A model generated the notes under the pieces. The model saw nothing but the letters and a program-made list of their open reading frames with translations, searched no databases and was not told the DNA's origin. A DNA stretch of 64,000 nucleotides from Marinimicrobium sp050113635 (GTDB taxonomy: Bacteria > Pseudomonadota > Gammaproteobacteria > Pseudomonadales > Cellvibrionaceae). Of this stretch, positions 7,184 to 16,298 are shown one piece after another (position 1 is the first letter of the stretch; the number at the start of each line of letters is the position of its first letter). Made by a program: the position numbers and the translations under genes. The stretch spans positions 248,001 through 312,000 of the forward strand of contig NZ_JBNJLT010000004.1 of assembly GCF_050113635.1 (NCBI RefSeq), given 5' to 3'.

Positions 7184-7941
7184 ATGGGCATGCGATCAAA
7201 GCGATCTACTTGTTTGAGCTGGCTCGAACCTGGCGAACTCTGATGCAGAGTATTGCTTCACCCGTGCTTTCCACGTCTTTGTATTTCGTCGTGTTTGGTG
7301 CGGCGATTGGTTCACGCATGGTGGCCATCGATGGCGTCAGCTACGGTGCGTACATCATCCCCGGCCTGATTATGTTGACCGTGCTGAATGAGAGCACCTC
7401 CAACTCGGCGTTTGGTATCTACATGCCGAAATTCTCCGGCACGGTATATGAGATCCTGTCAGCGCCGGTCTCGGCACTGGAAATTGTCATTGGCTTTGTG
7501 GGGGCAGCCGCCACCAAATCGGTGATCCTCGGCCTGATCATTTTGTTGACGGCGCGGGTATTTGTCGATTATTCCATCGATCACCCCGTGTGGATGCTGG
7601 GTTTTCTGGTGTTGACCGCGATCAGCTTCAGCCTGCTCGGTTTTATTATTGGCGTGGTAGCGGATAGTTTCGAGCAACTGCAAATTGTGCCAATGATGAT
7701 CATTACGCCACTGGCTTTTCTTGGCGGCAGTTTTTATTCCATTAACATGCTGCCACCGGTATGGCAGACCATCACGCTGTTCAACCCGGTGGTCTATCTG
7801 GTCAGCGGTTTTCGGTGGAGCTTCTACGGCACGTCGGATGTGGGCGTCGGGCTCAGTCTGGGAATGATCGGCCTGTTTACTCTGGTGTGCCTCGGAATCA
7901 TTGTGTGGCTCTTCCGGACGGGTTACAAGATCAAGCCCTGA
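7180..7941 (+). CDS. ABC-2 type exporter permease (YadH-like)
   Basis: A 253-residue membrane protein with about six transmembrane helices and the ABC-2 signature region (LAFLGGSFYSINMLPPVWQTITLFNPVVYLVSGFRWSFYG, about 187-220). It overlaps the ATPase gene by 4 bases (ATGA) and is its cognate transmembrane subunit in the inner membrane. It resembles YadH and NodJ-type permeases. Nothing in the sequence fixes the substrate. recQ follows about 100 bases later on the same strand and is probably transcribed separately. Confidence 0.92.
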   Translation: MNGHAIKAIYLFELARTWRTLMQSIASPVLSTSLYFVVFGAAIGSRMVAIDGVSYGAYIIPGLIMLTVLNESTSNSAFGIYMPKFSGTVYEILSAPVSALEIVIGFVGAAATKSVILGLIILLTARVFVDYSIDHPVWMLGFLVLTAISFSLLGFIIGVVADSFEQLQIVPMMIITPLAFLGGSFYSINMLPPVWQTITLFNPVVYLVSGFRWSFYGTSDVGVGLSLGMIGLFTLVCLGIIVWLFRTGYKIKP

Positions 7942-8045
7942 CATTCTTGTCAAAAGCGTTGTTGCGCATTGCCCTTCGTGAGCGGCAATGCGCAGCCAGC
8001 GCCTTCCGCTGGCGTTGCCCGCTTCGCCCCCGTATACTCCCCGCC

Positions 8046-9857
8046 ATGCAAACCCCTCAGGACATCCTCCAGCACGTTTTCGGCTACCATCAATTCCGGG
8101 GCCAACAGGAAACCATCGTCAACACGCTTATCGGCGGTCACGATGCGCTGGTACTGATGCCTACCGGCGGCGGGAAATCGCTCTGTTATCAAATTCCGGC
8201 GCTGGCCCGCCCGGGCACAGGTATCGTTGTCTCTCCCCTGATTGCCCTTATGCAGGATCAGGTAACCGCCCTGCGCGAACTCGGTGTGCGCGCCGGTTTT
8301 CTGAATTCCACTCTCGCCTGGCCCGACGTACAGGACACCGAGAGAGCGCTGCTCAACGGCGAACTCGACCTGCTGTATATCGCTCCCGAGCGGCTGATTC
8401 AAACCCGCACACTGGATTTACTGCACCAGGCGGAGCTGGCGTTGTTCGCTATCGACGAAGCGCATTGCGTGGCGCAGTGGGGGCACGATTTCCGGGCCGA
8501 TTACCTGCGTCTGGATTTGCTGCACAACGAATTTCCGCAGGTGCCGCGAGTAGCGCTCACCGCCACGGCGGATATGCGCACCCGGGAAGAAATTATCGAG
8601 CGGCTGCAATTGCAGGAGGCCCAGCAGTTCATCGTCGGCTTCGACCGCCCCAACATTCAGTACCGCATACAGCAAAAAGACAACCCGCGCCGTCAATTGC
8701 TGTCTTTCTTGAAAGACGAGTACCCGCAGCAAGCCGGTATTGTGTACTGCCTTTCCCGGAAAAAAGTCGAGCAGACGGCCGAGTGGCTCAGCGGGGAAGG
8801 TTTTAATGCCCTGCCCTACCATGCCGGTCTGTCCCCCAGGTTGCGCGAAACAAACCAGAGCCGCTTTTTGCGTGAAGACGGTGTCGTTATGGTGGCCACC
8901 ATCGCCTTTGGCATGGGCATCGACAAACCCGATGTGCGGTTTGTGGCGCATCTGGATTTGCCCAAAAGCATTGAAGCCTACTACCAGGAAACCGGACGCG
9001 CCGGGCGTGACGGGCAACCGGCTACCGCCTTGTTGCTCTACGGCCTGGAAGATGTGGTAAAGCTGCGGCAGATGATGAGTACCTCCGAAGGGAATGAGCA
9101 GTTCAAACGAGGGGAGCAGCAACGTCTCAACGCCATGCTCGGGCTGTGTGAACTGACCAGTTGCCGCCGGCAGGTTCTGCTGCGGTATTTTGGGGACCAG
9201 CTCGACGAGCCTTGCGGCAATTGCGATACCTGCCTGACGCCGCCGCAGACCTGGGATGCCACCGAAGCGGTGCGCAAAGCGTTGTCCTGTGTGTACCGCA
9301 CTGGGCAACGTTTCGGAGTAACACACATCGTGGATGTGTTGCGCGGCAGCGGTAATGAAAAAGTGATCACTCAGGGGCACAATCAGCTCTCCACCTATGG
9401 CATAGGCAAGGAACTGACGGTGGATGAGTGGAAAGCGGTATTGCGCCAGTTGGTCGCGGCGGGTTATCTCGATGTGGATGCCGAGGGGTTTGGCGGACTT
9501 CAGCTTACTGAAAGCTGTCGACCGATCCTTCGCGGTGAACAGCGAGTGAACCTGCGGCGTGATATCCGCACCCGAAAGCCGACCGCGCGTGCCGCCCGGC
9601 GGCCCGATGCCGATATTGCCGAGGTGGATCGGCCGTTGTGGGAGGCGTTGCGTGCCTGCCGTCGGCGCCTGGCCGAGGAGCACGGCGTGCCGCCCTACGT
9701 CATTTTCCACGACGTTACCCTGCGGGACATGCTGGAGCAGCGCCCGCACACCGCCACCGAGCTTCTGGCCGTGAGCGGCGTCGGTGACAGTAAGCTGGAA
9801 CGCTTTGGCGCCGACTTCCTGGAAGTCATTCAGGACTTCTCGGCGCTGGCGTCCTGA
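8046..9857 (+). CDS. recQ: ATP-dependent DNA helicase RecQ
   Basis: A 603-residue superfamily 2 helicase of standard RecQ length. It has the N-terminal FGYHQFRGQQETIV segment, Walker A MPTGGGKSLCYQIP, the DEAH box (AIDEAHCVAQWGHDFR), motif VI (YYQETGRAGRDG), the RecQ zinc site (CELTSCRRQ and CGNCDTC) and a C-terminal HRDC domain (about residues 525-600). It unwinds DNA in recombination and stalled-fork repair. The start is set at the ATG 8046 (MQTPQDILQHVFGYHQF), which matches known RecQ N-termini; an in-frame extension to 7761 runs through the ABC permease gene and is rejected. The last 28 bases overlap the convergent SDR gene. Confidence 0.97.
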   Translation: MQTPQDILQHVFGYHQFRGQQETIVNTLIGGHDALVLMPTGGGKSLCYQIPALARPGTGIVVSPLIALMQDQVTALRELGVRAGFLNSTLAWPDVQDTERALLNGELDLLYIAPERLIQTRTLDLLHQAELALFAIDEAHCVAQWGHDFRADYLRLDLLHNEFPQVPRVALTATADMRTREEIIERLQLQEAQQFIVGFDRPNIQYRIQQKDNPRRQLLSFLKDEYPQQAGIVYCLSRKKVEQTAEWLSGEGFNALPYHAGLSPRLRETNQSRFLREDGVVMVATIAFGMGIDKPDVRFVAHLDLPKSIEAYYQETGRAGRDGQPATALLLYGLEDVVKLRQMMSTSEGNEQFKRGEQQRLNAMLGLCELTSCRRQVLLRYFGDQLDEPCGNCDTCLTPPQTWDATEAVRKALSCVYRTGQRFGVTHIVDVLRGSGNEKVITQGHNQLSTYGIGKELTVDEWKAVLRQLVAAGYLDVDAEGFGGLQLTESCRPILRGEQRVNLRRDIRTRKPTARAARRPDADIAEVDRPLWEALRACRRRLAEEHGVPPYVIFHDVTLRDMLEQRPHTATELLAVSGVGDSKLERFGADFLEVIQDFSALAS

Positions 9858-10726
9858 CCGTTTGGAGAGAGCAGCGCTGTGTAACCCGCTCGATAATCGG
9901 GGTAGGCAAACCGGTATCCTGTCCCAAGTAACCGGCGATTGTCACAGCGTTTGCCGAGTCCGCCTTCCTCCGGTGCGAAACGGGCTTTATCCACTTTGAG
10001 TTGCTGGCTCAGCCAGTTGACGACTTCCGCCATGGGCGCTGGCTCACAATCACTGGCGAGATACAGCGTATCCAGGGCTTTCCCCTGACGTTGCCGTTCG
10101 ATCAAATGAGCCAGTATTCCGGCGCAGTCTTCCGAATGAACCCGGTTGGTGTAGCGGCCGCTTAATGTGGCCCGACCCCGTCGCACCCGTTCCACGAAGC
10201 GGTCCCGGCCCGGTCCGTAAATCCCGCTGAAGCGGACAATGCAATGCGCGAATCCGCTGTTGGCGATGACGGACTCCGCGTTGAGCAAGTGTTGAACACG
10301 CCCGCTGTTTTCCCCTGAGCCTGTGACGGACCGTTCATCAATCCATTCGCTGTCGTTTTGCTGATAAACCCCCGTGCTGGAGACATAAAGAATCAGTCGC
10401 GGCGTTTTTGCGTGTTCACACAACCCTTCAATCAAGTGCTCACAGGTTTGCACATACGCCCGGTGATAGCCGGCATCCGTGCGTTCAGACGGGGTCATGG
10501 TGACCACCACGACATCGTAGTCATCTTGCAACACGTTCCTCATGGCCGCGCGATCCGATGTATCAACAGCTCGGTAGTGAATGCGCGGGTCGTTTTCCGG
10601 AGGATGACGGCGCACTCCGTCCACCGCGTAGGACGGCGTCGGCAAGTGGGCTGCCAGGCGCCGCCCGAGGTCACCGCAACCAACGATCAATAGTTTTTCG
10701 CTATTTCGCTTTGCGTCTTCGATCAT
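9830..10726 (-). CDS. NAD(P)-dependent epimerase/SDR family protein (YeeZ-like)
   Basis: A 298-residue protein with an N-terminal Rossmann motif (LLIVGCGDLGRRLAAHL, about 12-28) and an extended-SDR layout: VVVTMTP after beta-4, LILYVSSTGVYQQND with the catalytic Ser-Thr, and a downstream FSGIYGPGRDRFVERVR. It resembles E. coli YeeZ, whose substrate is not known. The usual Tyr-X3-Lys is not clearly preserved (YVSSTGVYQQN lacks the Lys at +4), so it may bind nucleotide without classical SDR catalysis. It converges on recQ with a 28-base overlap and diverges from oxyR. Confidence 0.82.
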   Translation of the reverse strand: MIEDAKRNSEKLLIVGCGDLGRRLAAHLPTPSYAVDGVRRHPPENDPRIHYRAVDTSDRAAMRNVLQDDYDVVVVTMTPSERTDAGYHRAYVQTCEHLIEGLCEHAKTPRLILYVSSTGVYQQNDSEWIDERSVTGSGENSGRVQHLLNAESVIANSGFAHCIVRFSGIYGPGRDRFVERVRRGRATLSGRYTNRVHSEDCAGILAHLIERQRQGKALDTLYLASDCEPAPMAEVVNWLSQQLKVDKARFAPEEGGLGKRCDNRRLLGTGYRFAYPDYRAGYTALLSPNGQDASAEKS

Positions 10727-10748
10727 AAAAAGGCAAACTCGTATCTAT

Positions 10749-10776
10749 CCACACTAACCATTCCACACTAACCATT
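10749..10776. repeat. Perfect 14-bp tandem repeat upstream of oxyR
   Basis: CCACACTAACCATT occurs twice without a gap (10749-10762, 10763-10776) in the 78-base region between the divergent SDR and oxyR genes. It is a recent slippage duplication or a paired regulatory site. Confidence 0.8.
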
Positions 10777-10804
10777 GAGCCTCCCATTCAGGAAACCGCA
10801 AAGC

Positions 10805-11728
10805 ATGACCTTAACAGAATTGCGCTACATCGTAACGCTTGCCCAGGAGCAACATTTCGGGCGTGCCGCTGAGCGCTGCTTTGTCAGTCAGCCCACCCTC
10901 AGTATCGCGGTTAAAAAACTGGAGGAAGAGCTGGGTGTGGCCTTGTTCGAGCGCTCCAAATCCCGGGTGCAGGCAACCCCGCTGGGCGAGAAGATTGTGG
11001 CGCAGGCCAACTTGGTACTGGAGCAGACCTCCGCCATCAAAGATATTGCCAATGCGGGCAAAGACCAGTTAAGCAGCCCGCTGCATGTGGGAGCCATCTT
11101 CACGATCGGGCCCTATCTGCTGCCGCATTTTATTCCCGAGCTGCAAAAAATCGCCAGTAAAATGCCGCTGTACGTCGAGGAAGGTTATACCGCCACCCTG
11201 CGTCAGAAACTGCGTAAAGGCGAGTTGGACGTTATTATCGTCGCGCTTCCGTTCACGGAAGCGGACGTCGTCACTCAACCGTTGTTCGATGAGCCCTTTG
11301 TGGTGCTGATGCCCCACGACCATCCGCTGGCGGATAAAGAGTCGATCCACCCCGACGACCTTGATGATCAGAATGTACTGCTGCTGGGCGAAGGCCACTG
11401 TTTCCGCGACCAGGTGCTGGCCACTTGCCCTAATCTGCAAACCTCCATAGAAGACCCGCACAGCCGTATTCGCACGGCGGCCGAGGGCAGCTCGCTGGAA
11501 ACCCTGCGGCACATGGTGGCCTCCGGGCTTGGGATTACCATCCTGCCCATGTCGGCGGCGGTGACCGCCAACTACACACCGAATATGCTGGTGACCCGGC
11601 CGTTCACTCAACCGGCACCGAGCCGCACGGTGGCCCTGGCCTGGCGTGCCAGTTACCCCCGCTACAAGGCCATTGAGGCGCTGCGCAAGGCCATCAACAT
11701 GTGCCGCCTAAGCACAGACGCCGCGTAA
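10805..11728 (+). CDS. oxyR: Hydrogen-peroxide-sensing LysR regulator OxyR
   Basis: A 307-residue LysR-type regulator. The N-terminal helix-turn-helix (TELRYIVTLAQEQHFGRAAERCFVSQPTLS) is followed by a substrate-binding-like sensor domain with the redox cysteines C199 and C208 (GHCFRDQVLATC), at the same numbering as the E. coli OxyR peroxide switch. Oxidised OxyR activates catalase and peroxiredoxin genes. The start is ATG 10805, not the in-frame TTG at 10775, as LysR proteins begin MTLTELRY. recG lies 13 bases downstream, the common oxyR-recG arrangement of pseudomonads and relatives. Confidence 0.96.
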   Translation: MTLTELRYIVTLAQEQHFGRAAERCFVSQPTLSIAVKKLEEELGVALFERSKSRVQATPLGEKIVAQANLVLEQTSAIKDIANAGKDQLSSPLHVGAIFTIGPYLLPHFIPELQKIASKMPLYVEEGYTATLRQKLRKGELDVIIVALPFTEADVVTQPLFDEPFVVLMPHDHPLADKESIHPDDLDDQNVLLLGEGHCFRDQVLATCPNLQTSIEDPHSRIRTAAEGSSLETLRHMVASGLGITILPMSAAVTANYTPNMLVTRPFTQPAPSRTVALAWRASYPRYKAIEALRKAINMCRLSTDAA

Positions 11729-11741
11729 CGAGAGGCGGCCG

Positions 11742-13850
11742 GTGACGGAACGAGCCGACAGTCTGGATCGCCTGCCGGTGACCGCTCTCAAGGGGGTGGG
11801 AGGCAAATTTGCGGAAAAGCTGGCCCGGCTCGGTATTCACAATGTGCAGGACCTGCTGTTTCACCTTCCACTTCGTTATCTTGATCGAACGCGAATAACA
11901 CCCATCGGTGCCCTGCAACCCAACGTCAATGCCGTGGTGGAAGGCGAGGTGCGCGCCGCCGATATTGTGTTTGGTCGCCGTCGGCGCAGCCTGGTTTGTC
12001 GGCTGCAGGATGGCAGCGGTACCGTAACGCTGCGCTTTTACCACTTTTCCGTCGCGCAGAAACAACGCCTGGCCCCGGGCACGCGGTTGCGCTGCTTTGG
12101 TGAAAGCCGACGCGGGGTTTCCGGGCTGGAGCTTTACCACCCTGAATACGAATTTATTGATGACGCTCAAGGTGTGCCTCTGGAGCAACGGCTCACGCCT
12201 GTCTACCCGGCCACGGAAGGATTGACCCAACAGCGTATGCGGGCACTGGCCACTCAGGCGCTGGAACGACTCGATACGCATTCCCTCACGGAACTGTTGC
12301 CCGACACCTTGTTGACGGAACTGGGCTCACAGGGCCTTCAATCCGTGCCGCTGGCTGACGCTATCCGCTACGTACATGCGCCACCACGCAACGCCAACGT
12401 TCAGCAACTGGTGGATGGAGAACACCCTGCGCAGAAACGGTTGGCGTTTGAGGAATTGCTGGCCCACCACCTCAGTCTGCTGCTGCGGCGTCGCGACGCT
12501 CAGGCAGAAGGCGCGCCAGTGCTCAAGCCCGACCAGCGTTTGCGTGAACACTTTCTCGATGCGTTGCCCTTTCAGTTGACCGATGCGCAGCAGCGCGTAG
12601 GGGCTGAAATTGATCGTGATCTGGGTCAGCCCCGGCCAATGTTGCGGCTGGTCCAGGGGGATGTGGGGTCGGGCAAAACGCTGGTGGCGGCGTTGGCCGC
12701 GCTTTCCGCCGTCGCCAGCGGTTGCCAGGCCGCTATCATGGCGCCCACTGAAATCCTCGCCGAGCAGCATCGCATCAACTTTGGCCACTGGCTGGAACCC
12801 CTGGGTGTTGAGGTGGGGTGGATCACCGGCAAACTGACGGCCGCCCGTCGGCGTGAGCAACTTGCGCGGCTGGCCAGTGGCGAGGCTCAAGTGGTGGTGG
12901 GCACGCACGCCCTGTTTCAGGAGGAGGTGCAGTTTGCCAACCTGGGGCTGGTGATTATCGATGAGCAGCATCGTTTTGGTGTTCATCAACGGTTGGAGCT
13001 TCGTCAAAAAGGGTCCCGGGGCGGTTTGCGGCCTCATCAGCTGATCATGACCGCAACGCCCATTCCCCGCACCCTGGCCATGAGCGCCTATGCCGACCTG
13101 GATACCTCAGTCATCGACGAACTGCCACCGGGGCGTACGCCGGTCTCCACTGTGGTAATCAGTGAGCAGCGCCGCCCGGAGGTTATCGAGCGGGTCAGCC
13201 GGGCCTGCCGCGATGGGCGTCAGGCCTATTGGGTGTGTACCCTCATTGAGGAGTCGGAAACACTGGCGGCCCAGGCGGCTGAAGCAACGTCGGAAAATCT
13301 CGCGGCGGCCCTGTCCCACCTGAGAGTGGGTTTGGTGCATGGGCGGCTGAAAGCCAAAGAAAAAGAGCAGGTGATGGCGGCGTTCAAGGCGGGCGATATC
13401 GATCTGCTGGTGGCGACCACGGTGATAGAGGTGGGGGTGGATGTGCCCAACGCCAGCCTGATGATTATCGAAAACCCCGAGCGCCTGGGGCTGGCCCAGT
13501 TGCACCAGCTGCGGGGTCGGGTCGGGCGTGGAGCGCAGGCCAGCCACTGTGTGCTGTTGTACGGCGCGCCGCTGTCCCGCCAGAGCAAGCAGCGCCTCGC
13601 GGTGATGCGGGAAACCAGCGATGGTTTTGTGATCGCCGAGCGGGATCTGGAGTTGCGCGGTCCGGGGGAGGTACTTGGCACCCGGCAGACGGGCGAAATG
13701 CAATTCCGCATCGCCGAGCTGGAGCGGGATGCCCCCCTGTTGCCGCAAGTGCAGCGCAGTGCCCAAATGTTGCTGGAGGGCAGTCCGGCGCTTTGCCTGC
13801 CGATCATAGAGCGCTGGCTGGGAGAACGGCGTCGTTATGTGCGGGTTTAA
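11742..13850 (+). CDS. recG: ATP-dependent DNA helicase RecG
   Basis: A 702-residue branched-DNA helicase. It has the N-terminal wedge (OB) domain (about 60-180; VNAVVEGEVRAADIVFGRRRRSLVCRLQDG), Walker A VQGDVGSGKTLVA (about 305-317), the DEQH box (IIDEQHRFGVHQR) and the C-terminal TRG motif region (RGRVGRGAQASHCVLLYG). RecG drives fork regression and limits over-replication. The start is a GTG at 11742 with a gaggcgg site. It is coupled to oxyR, 13 bases upstream. About 138 bases without a gene follow; they hold a ribosome binding site for the next gene but no terminator I can defend. Confidence 0.97.
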   Translation: MTERADSLDRLPVTALKGVGGKFAEKLARLGIHNVQDLLFHLPLRYLDRTRITPIGALQPNVNAVVEGEVRAADIVFGRRRRSLVCRLQDGSGTVTLRFYHFSVAQKQRLAPGTRLRCFGESRRGVSGLELYHPEYEFIDDAQGVPLEQRLTPVYPATEGLTQQRMRALATQALERLDTHSLTELLPDTLLTELGSQGLQSVPLADAIRYVHAPPRNANVQQLVDGEHPAQKRLAFEELLAHHLSLLLRRRDAQAEGAPVLKPDQRLREHFLDALPFQLTDAQQRVGAEIDRDLGQPRPMLRLVQGDVGSGKTLVAALAALSAVASGCQAAIMAPTEILAEQHRINFGHWLEPLGVEVGWITGKLTAARRREQLARLASGEAQVVVGTHALFQEEVQFANLGLVIIDEQHRFGVHQRLELRQKGSRGGLRPHQLIMTATPIPRTLAMSAYADLDTSVIDELPPGRTPVSTVVISEQRRPEVIERVSRACRDGRQAYWVCTLIEESETLAAQAAEATSENLAAALSHLRVGLVHGRLKAKEKEQVMAAFKAGDIDLLVATTVIEVGVDVPNASLMIIENPERLGLAQLHQLRGRVGRGAQASHCVLLYGAPLSRQSKQRLAVMRETSDGFVIAERDLELRGPGEVLGTRQTGEMQFRIAELERDAPLLPQVQRSAQMLLEGSPALCLPIIERWLGERRRYVRV

Positions 13851-13988
13851 TGGCCATGCGAAAATGCTTGATCACAGGCCCGGCTTCTTACACACTGATT
13901 GTATAAAGCCCTGATTGAGGCCGGGATTACGCGTTAGGGTTTCCGATAAGTCAGACACGGGCGGTTACAGAATATTAAGGAGTCAAAC

Positions 13989-15389
13989 GTGCCCCTACCT
14001 TCCAGCGTTGAGTCGCTGTTGAACAGCCAAAATATTCATTACGATCTGGCGCGCACGCCAGTGGATGCCAACAATCAACCGCTTTGGCACGATCGCCACC
14101 TGCGGGAGGTGGGAGCCGCCAAAGCGGTGTTGTTGGAAGACGACAAGGGGCGCATCCTCGCCCTGGTCTCTGCGGATACCCTGCTGGATCTGGCGGCGGT
14201 GCAGCGACAACTGGGCCGGGAGTTGCGCGCGACGACACAGGACGCCGTGCGACAATTCTGTGATACCTACAGTCTGCAATCAGTGCCGGCGCTGCCCAAG
14301 CTTGCCGGTTTGCCCACGCTGGTGGACAAACAGCTTCTGCGTCGCGACAGCCTGTTGCTGGACTCCGGCGATGATAGCCAGTTATTGCATATCAACCGCG
14401 ATGATTTTCAGACGGTGCTGGAAGACGCCATCATCTGTGATATCGCCACAGCGCTTGAGCCGTTGGAAGAAGACAGCGGACCCGAGATGGATGAGGTGCA
14501 TATCCTCGGGGCTGTCAGTCGTTTTACCCGTCGGCGCATCCGTCAGCGATTGGAAGAAACGCTCGAGTTGCCGCCGTTATCGGAAACTGCGCAACGAATC
14601 ATCAATCTGCGGGTAGACCCCAACGCCGATATCAGTGACCTGGCCCAGGTCGTGGAAACCGACCCCAGTCTGGCGGCTCAGGTGGTGAGCTGGGCGGCCT
14701 CGCCTTACTATTCGGCACCGGGGAAGATCAAATCCATTCACGATGCAATCGTGCGTGTGCTGGGGTTTGATATGGTGCTTAATCTGGCACTGGGGCTGTC
14801 GTTGGGCCGGAGCCTGAAACTGCCCAAAGATGGGCCGGCGGGTTATCTGACCTATTGGCAGAAAGCGGTCTACACCGCCGCTACGGTGGAAGGGCTGGTC
14901 ACTGCCATTCCGCGCGAACGCCGCCCGGCGTTCGGGTTGTCCTATCTGGCCGGTTTGCTGCACAACTTTGGTTTTTTAGTGTTGGCTGAGTTATTTCCAC
15001 CCTATTTCAGCCAGTACTGCCGTATGACAGAGGCCAATCCTCACTGCCATCACCAGCCCATAGAACGCCACTTGCTGGGCATTACCCGCGAGCAGCTGGC
15101 CGGTACCCTGATGCGACTCTGGTCTATGCCGGAAGAGCTGGTGATTGCGCTGCGGCACCAGAATAACCCCGACTATCGTGGTGAACATCATCAATACGCC
15201 AACCTGATTTTCGTTGCGGAGAGATTGATGGCACAGCAAGGCATCGGGGGTGGACCGAAACAGGAAATCCCCGAGGCCCTCTTCAATGACCTGTATCTGG
15301 ACAAGGACAAGGCAATGGCGACAGTGGCCAGTGTGGGTGAGTCCCTGCCCGAACTTGATCACATTGCGCTGCTGCTGAACCCGCACTGA
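13989..15389 (+). CDS. YbaK-like/HDOD two-domain protein
   Basis: A 466-residue fusion. Residues about 1-150 resemble the YbaK/aminoacyl-tRNA deacylase fold (AAKAVLLEDDKGRILALVSADTLLDL ... LPKLAGLPTLVDKQLL). Residues about 190-420 are an HDOD domain (LPPLSETAQRIINLRVDPNADISDLAQVVETDPSLAAQVV and YLAGLLHNFGFLVL). HDOD domains are catalytically impaired HD-type signalling modules, often in two-component or c-di-GMP networks. The pairing suggests a regulatory sensor reading an aminoacyl-tRNA-like or amino-acid-related ligand, which is inference. A GTG start at 13989 follows a taagga site. Confidence 0.78.
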   Translation: MPLPSSVESLLNSQNIHYDLARTPVDANNQPLWHDRHLREVGAAKAVLLEDDKGRILALVSADTLLDLAAVQRQLGRELRATTQDAVRQFCDTYSLQSVPALPKLAGLPTLVDKQLLRRDSLLLDSGDDSQLLHINRDDFQTVLEDAIICDIATALEPLEEDSGPEMDEVHILGAVSRFTRRRIRQRLEETLELPPLSETAQRIINLRVDPNADISDLAQVVETDPSLAAQVVSWAASPYYSAPGKIKSIHDAIVRVLGFDMVLNLALGLSLGRSLKLPKDGPAGYLTYWQKAVYTAATVEGLVTAIPRERRPAFGLSYLAGLLHNFGFLVLAELFPPYFSQYCRMTEANPHCHHQPIERHLLGITREQLAGTLMRLWSMPEELVIALRHQNNPDYRGEHHQYANLIFVAERLMAQQGIGGGPKQEIPEALFNDLYLDKDKAMATVASVGESLPELDHIALLLNPH

Positions 15390-15455
15390 AGCGTGACCCG
15401 GTGTGCGCACTGATGACGTTTGAAACCCGTTAATTATTTTTAGAAAAGGAACGGT

Positions 15456-16232
15456 ATGCTCTCTCCCATTGAAGTTGCCAAAGCGGCCCATATTCTGGCG
15501 GAGCGTCGGCGCAGCGGTGTCCAGGCCGAGCGTTTGCCCGGGGAGTGTCGGCCAATGGACCTCGATTCAGCACTGGCCGTGCAATCGGCGGTGACTCGCG
15601 AGCTGGGCAGTGAGGTGGGTGGCTGGAAATGTCTGCTGCCGCCACCGGACCGTTTGGTGGTGGCCCCGATTCTTGCCAGCGATATTCACCGAGATGTGCC
15701 GGTTCCGGTTTGGGCGCCTGACGGGGTTGCCAAAATCGAACCGGAACTGGCGTTTGTGTTTGACCGGGACTTACCGGCTCGAGACGAGGCGTATTCCTCT
15801 GAAACCGTGCAAAGTGCGATTGCCCACACTCACCTGGTGCTGGAATTGATTCACAGTCGTTACGCTGATCCAGCCGCTGTGGAATTTCCCGAGTTGCTGG
15901 CGGATGGTCTGCTCAATCAGGGCCTGTTTATCGGCCCGGAGGTGGATCCGGATCTGGCCGTGGCGGCGAGTGAAATGGCCATTACGGTGCACTCGCAGTC
16001 AGGTGCGCCGGAAACTCACGCCGGGCGGCATCCAAATACCCACCCCAGGGCACCCCTGGAATGGCTGGTGGACTTTCTGCGCGACACCGGAGCGGGCATC
16101 AAGGCGGGCGATATTGTGATTACCGGCTCCTACGCGGGCGTTCTGGAGGTGCCGCTGGAAGAGCCAGTGCGAGTACAGTTCGGCGAGCTGGGGGAGCTGA
16201 GCGTTGCCTTTAAAGCACGAGTGCAGTCCTGA
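15456..16232 (+). CDS. Fumarylacetoacetate-hydrolase-family protein (2-keto-4-pentenoate hydratase-like)
   Basis: A 258-residue MhpD-like member of the FAH superfamily. It has an N-terminal helical part and a beta-roll with metal ligands in KIEPELAFVF (about 90-99) and a downstream AIAHTHLVLELIHSRYAD segment. Family members hydrate 2-hydroxy-2,4-dienoates or decarboxylate 2-oxo acids in aromatic degradation; no other meta-cleavage gene is nearby, so the substrate here is unknown. The start codon ATG at 15456 has an aaaagga site. A thioesterase gene follows on the same strand, 66 bases later. Confidence 0.82.
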   Translation: MLSPIEVAKAAHILAERRRSGVQAERLPGECRPMDLDSALAVQSAVTRELGSEVGGWKCLLPPPDRLVVAPILASDIHRDVPVPVWAPDGVAKIEPELAFVFDRDLPARDEAYSSETVQSAIAHTHLVLELIHSRYADPAAVEFPELLADGLLNQGLFIGPEVDPDLAVAASEMAITVHSQSGAPETHAGRHPNTHPRAPLEWLVDFLRDTGAGIKAGDIVITGSYAGVLEVPLEEPVRVQFGELGELSVAFKARVQS

Positions 16233-16249
16233 GCGTTGACGGCGGATTT

Positions 16250-16279
16250 GAGTGTAGGTTTAGTGTAGGTTGAGTGTAG
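16250..16279. repeat. Short tandem repeat before the thioesterase gene
   Basis: Three near-identical units (GAGTGTAGGTT, TAGTGTAGGTT, then a partial GAGTGTAG) lie in the 66-base gap between the hydratase and thioesterase genes. Probably a slippage product; function unknown. Confidence 0.6.
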
Positions 16280-16298
16280 CAAGAAGGAGGAAGAGGTT

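Noticed and set aside
8418..9749. 443-codon antisense frame opposite recQ
   Set aside because: recQ is certain on the plus strand; the antisense product has no recognised motif and no ribosome binding site.
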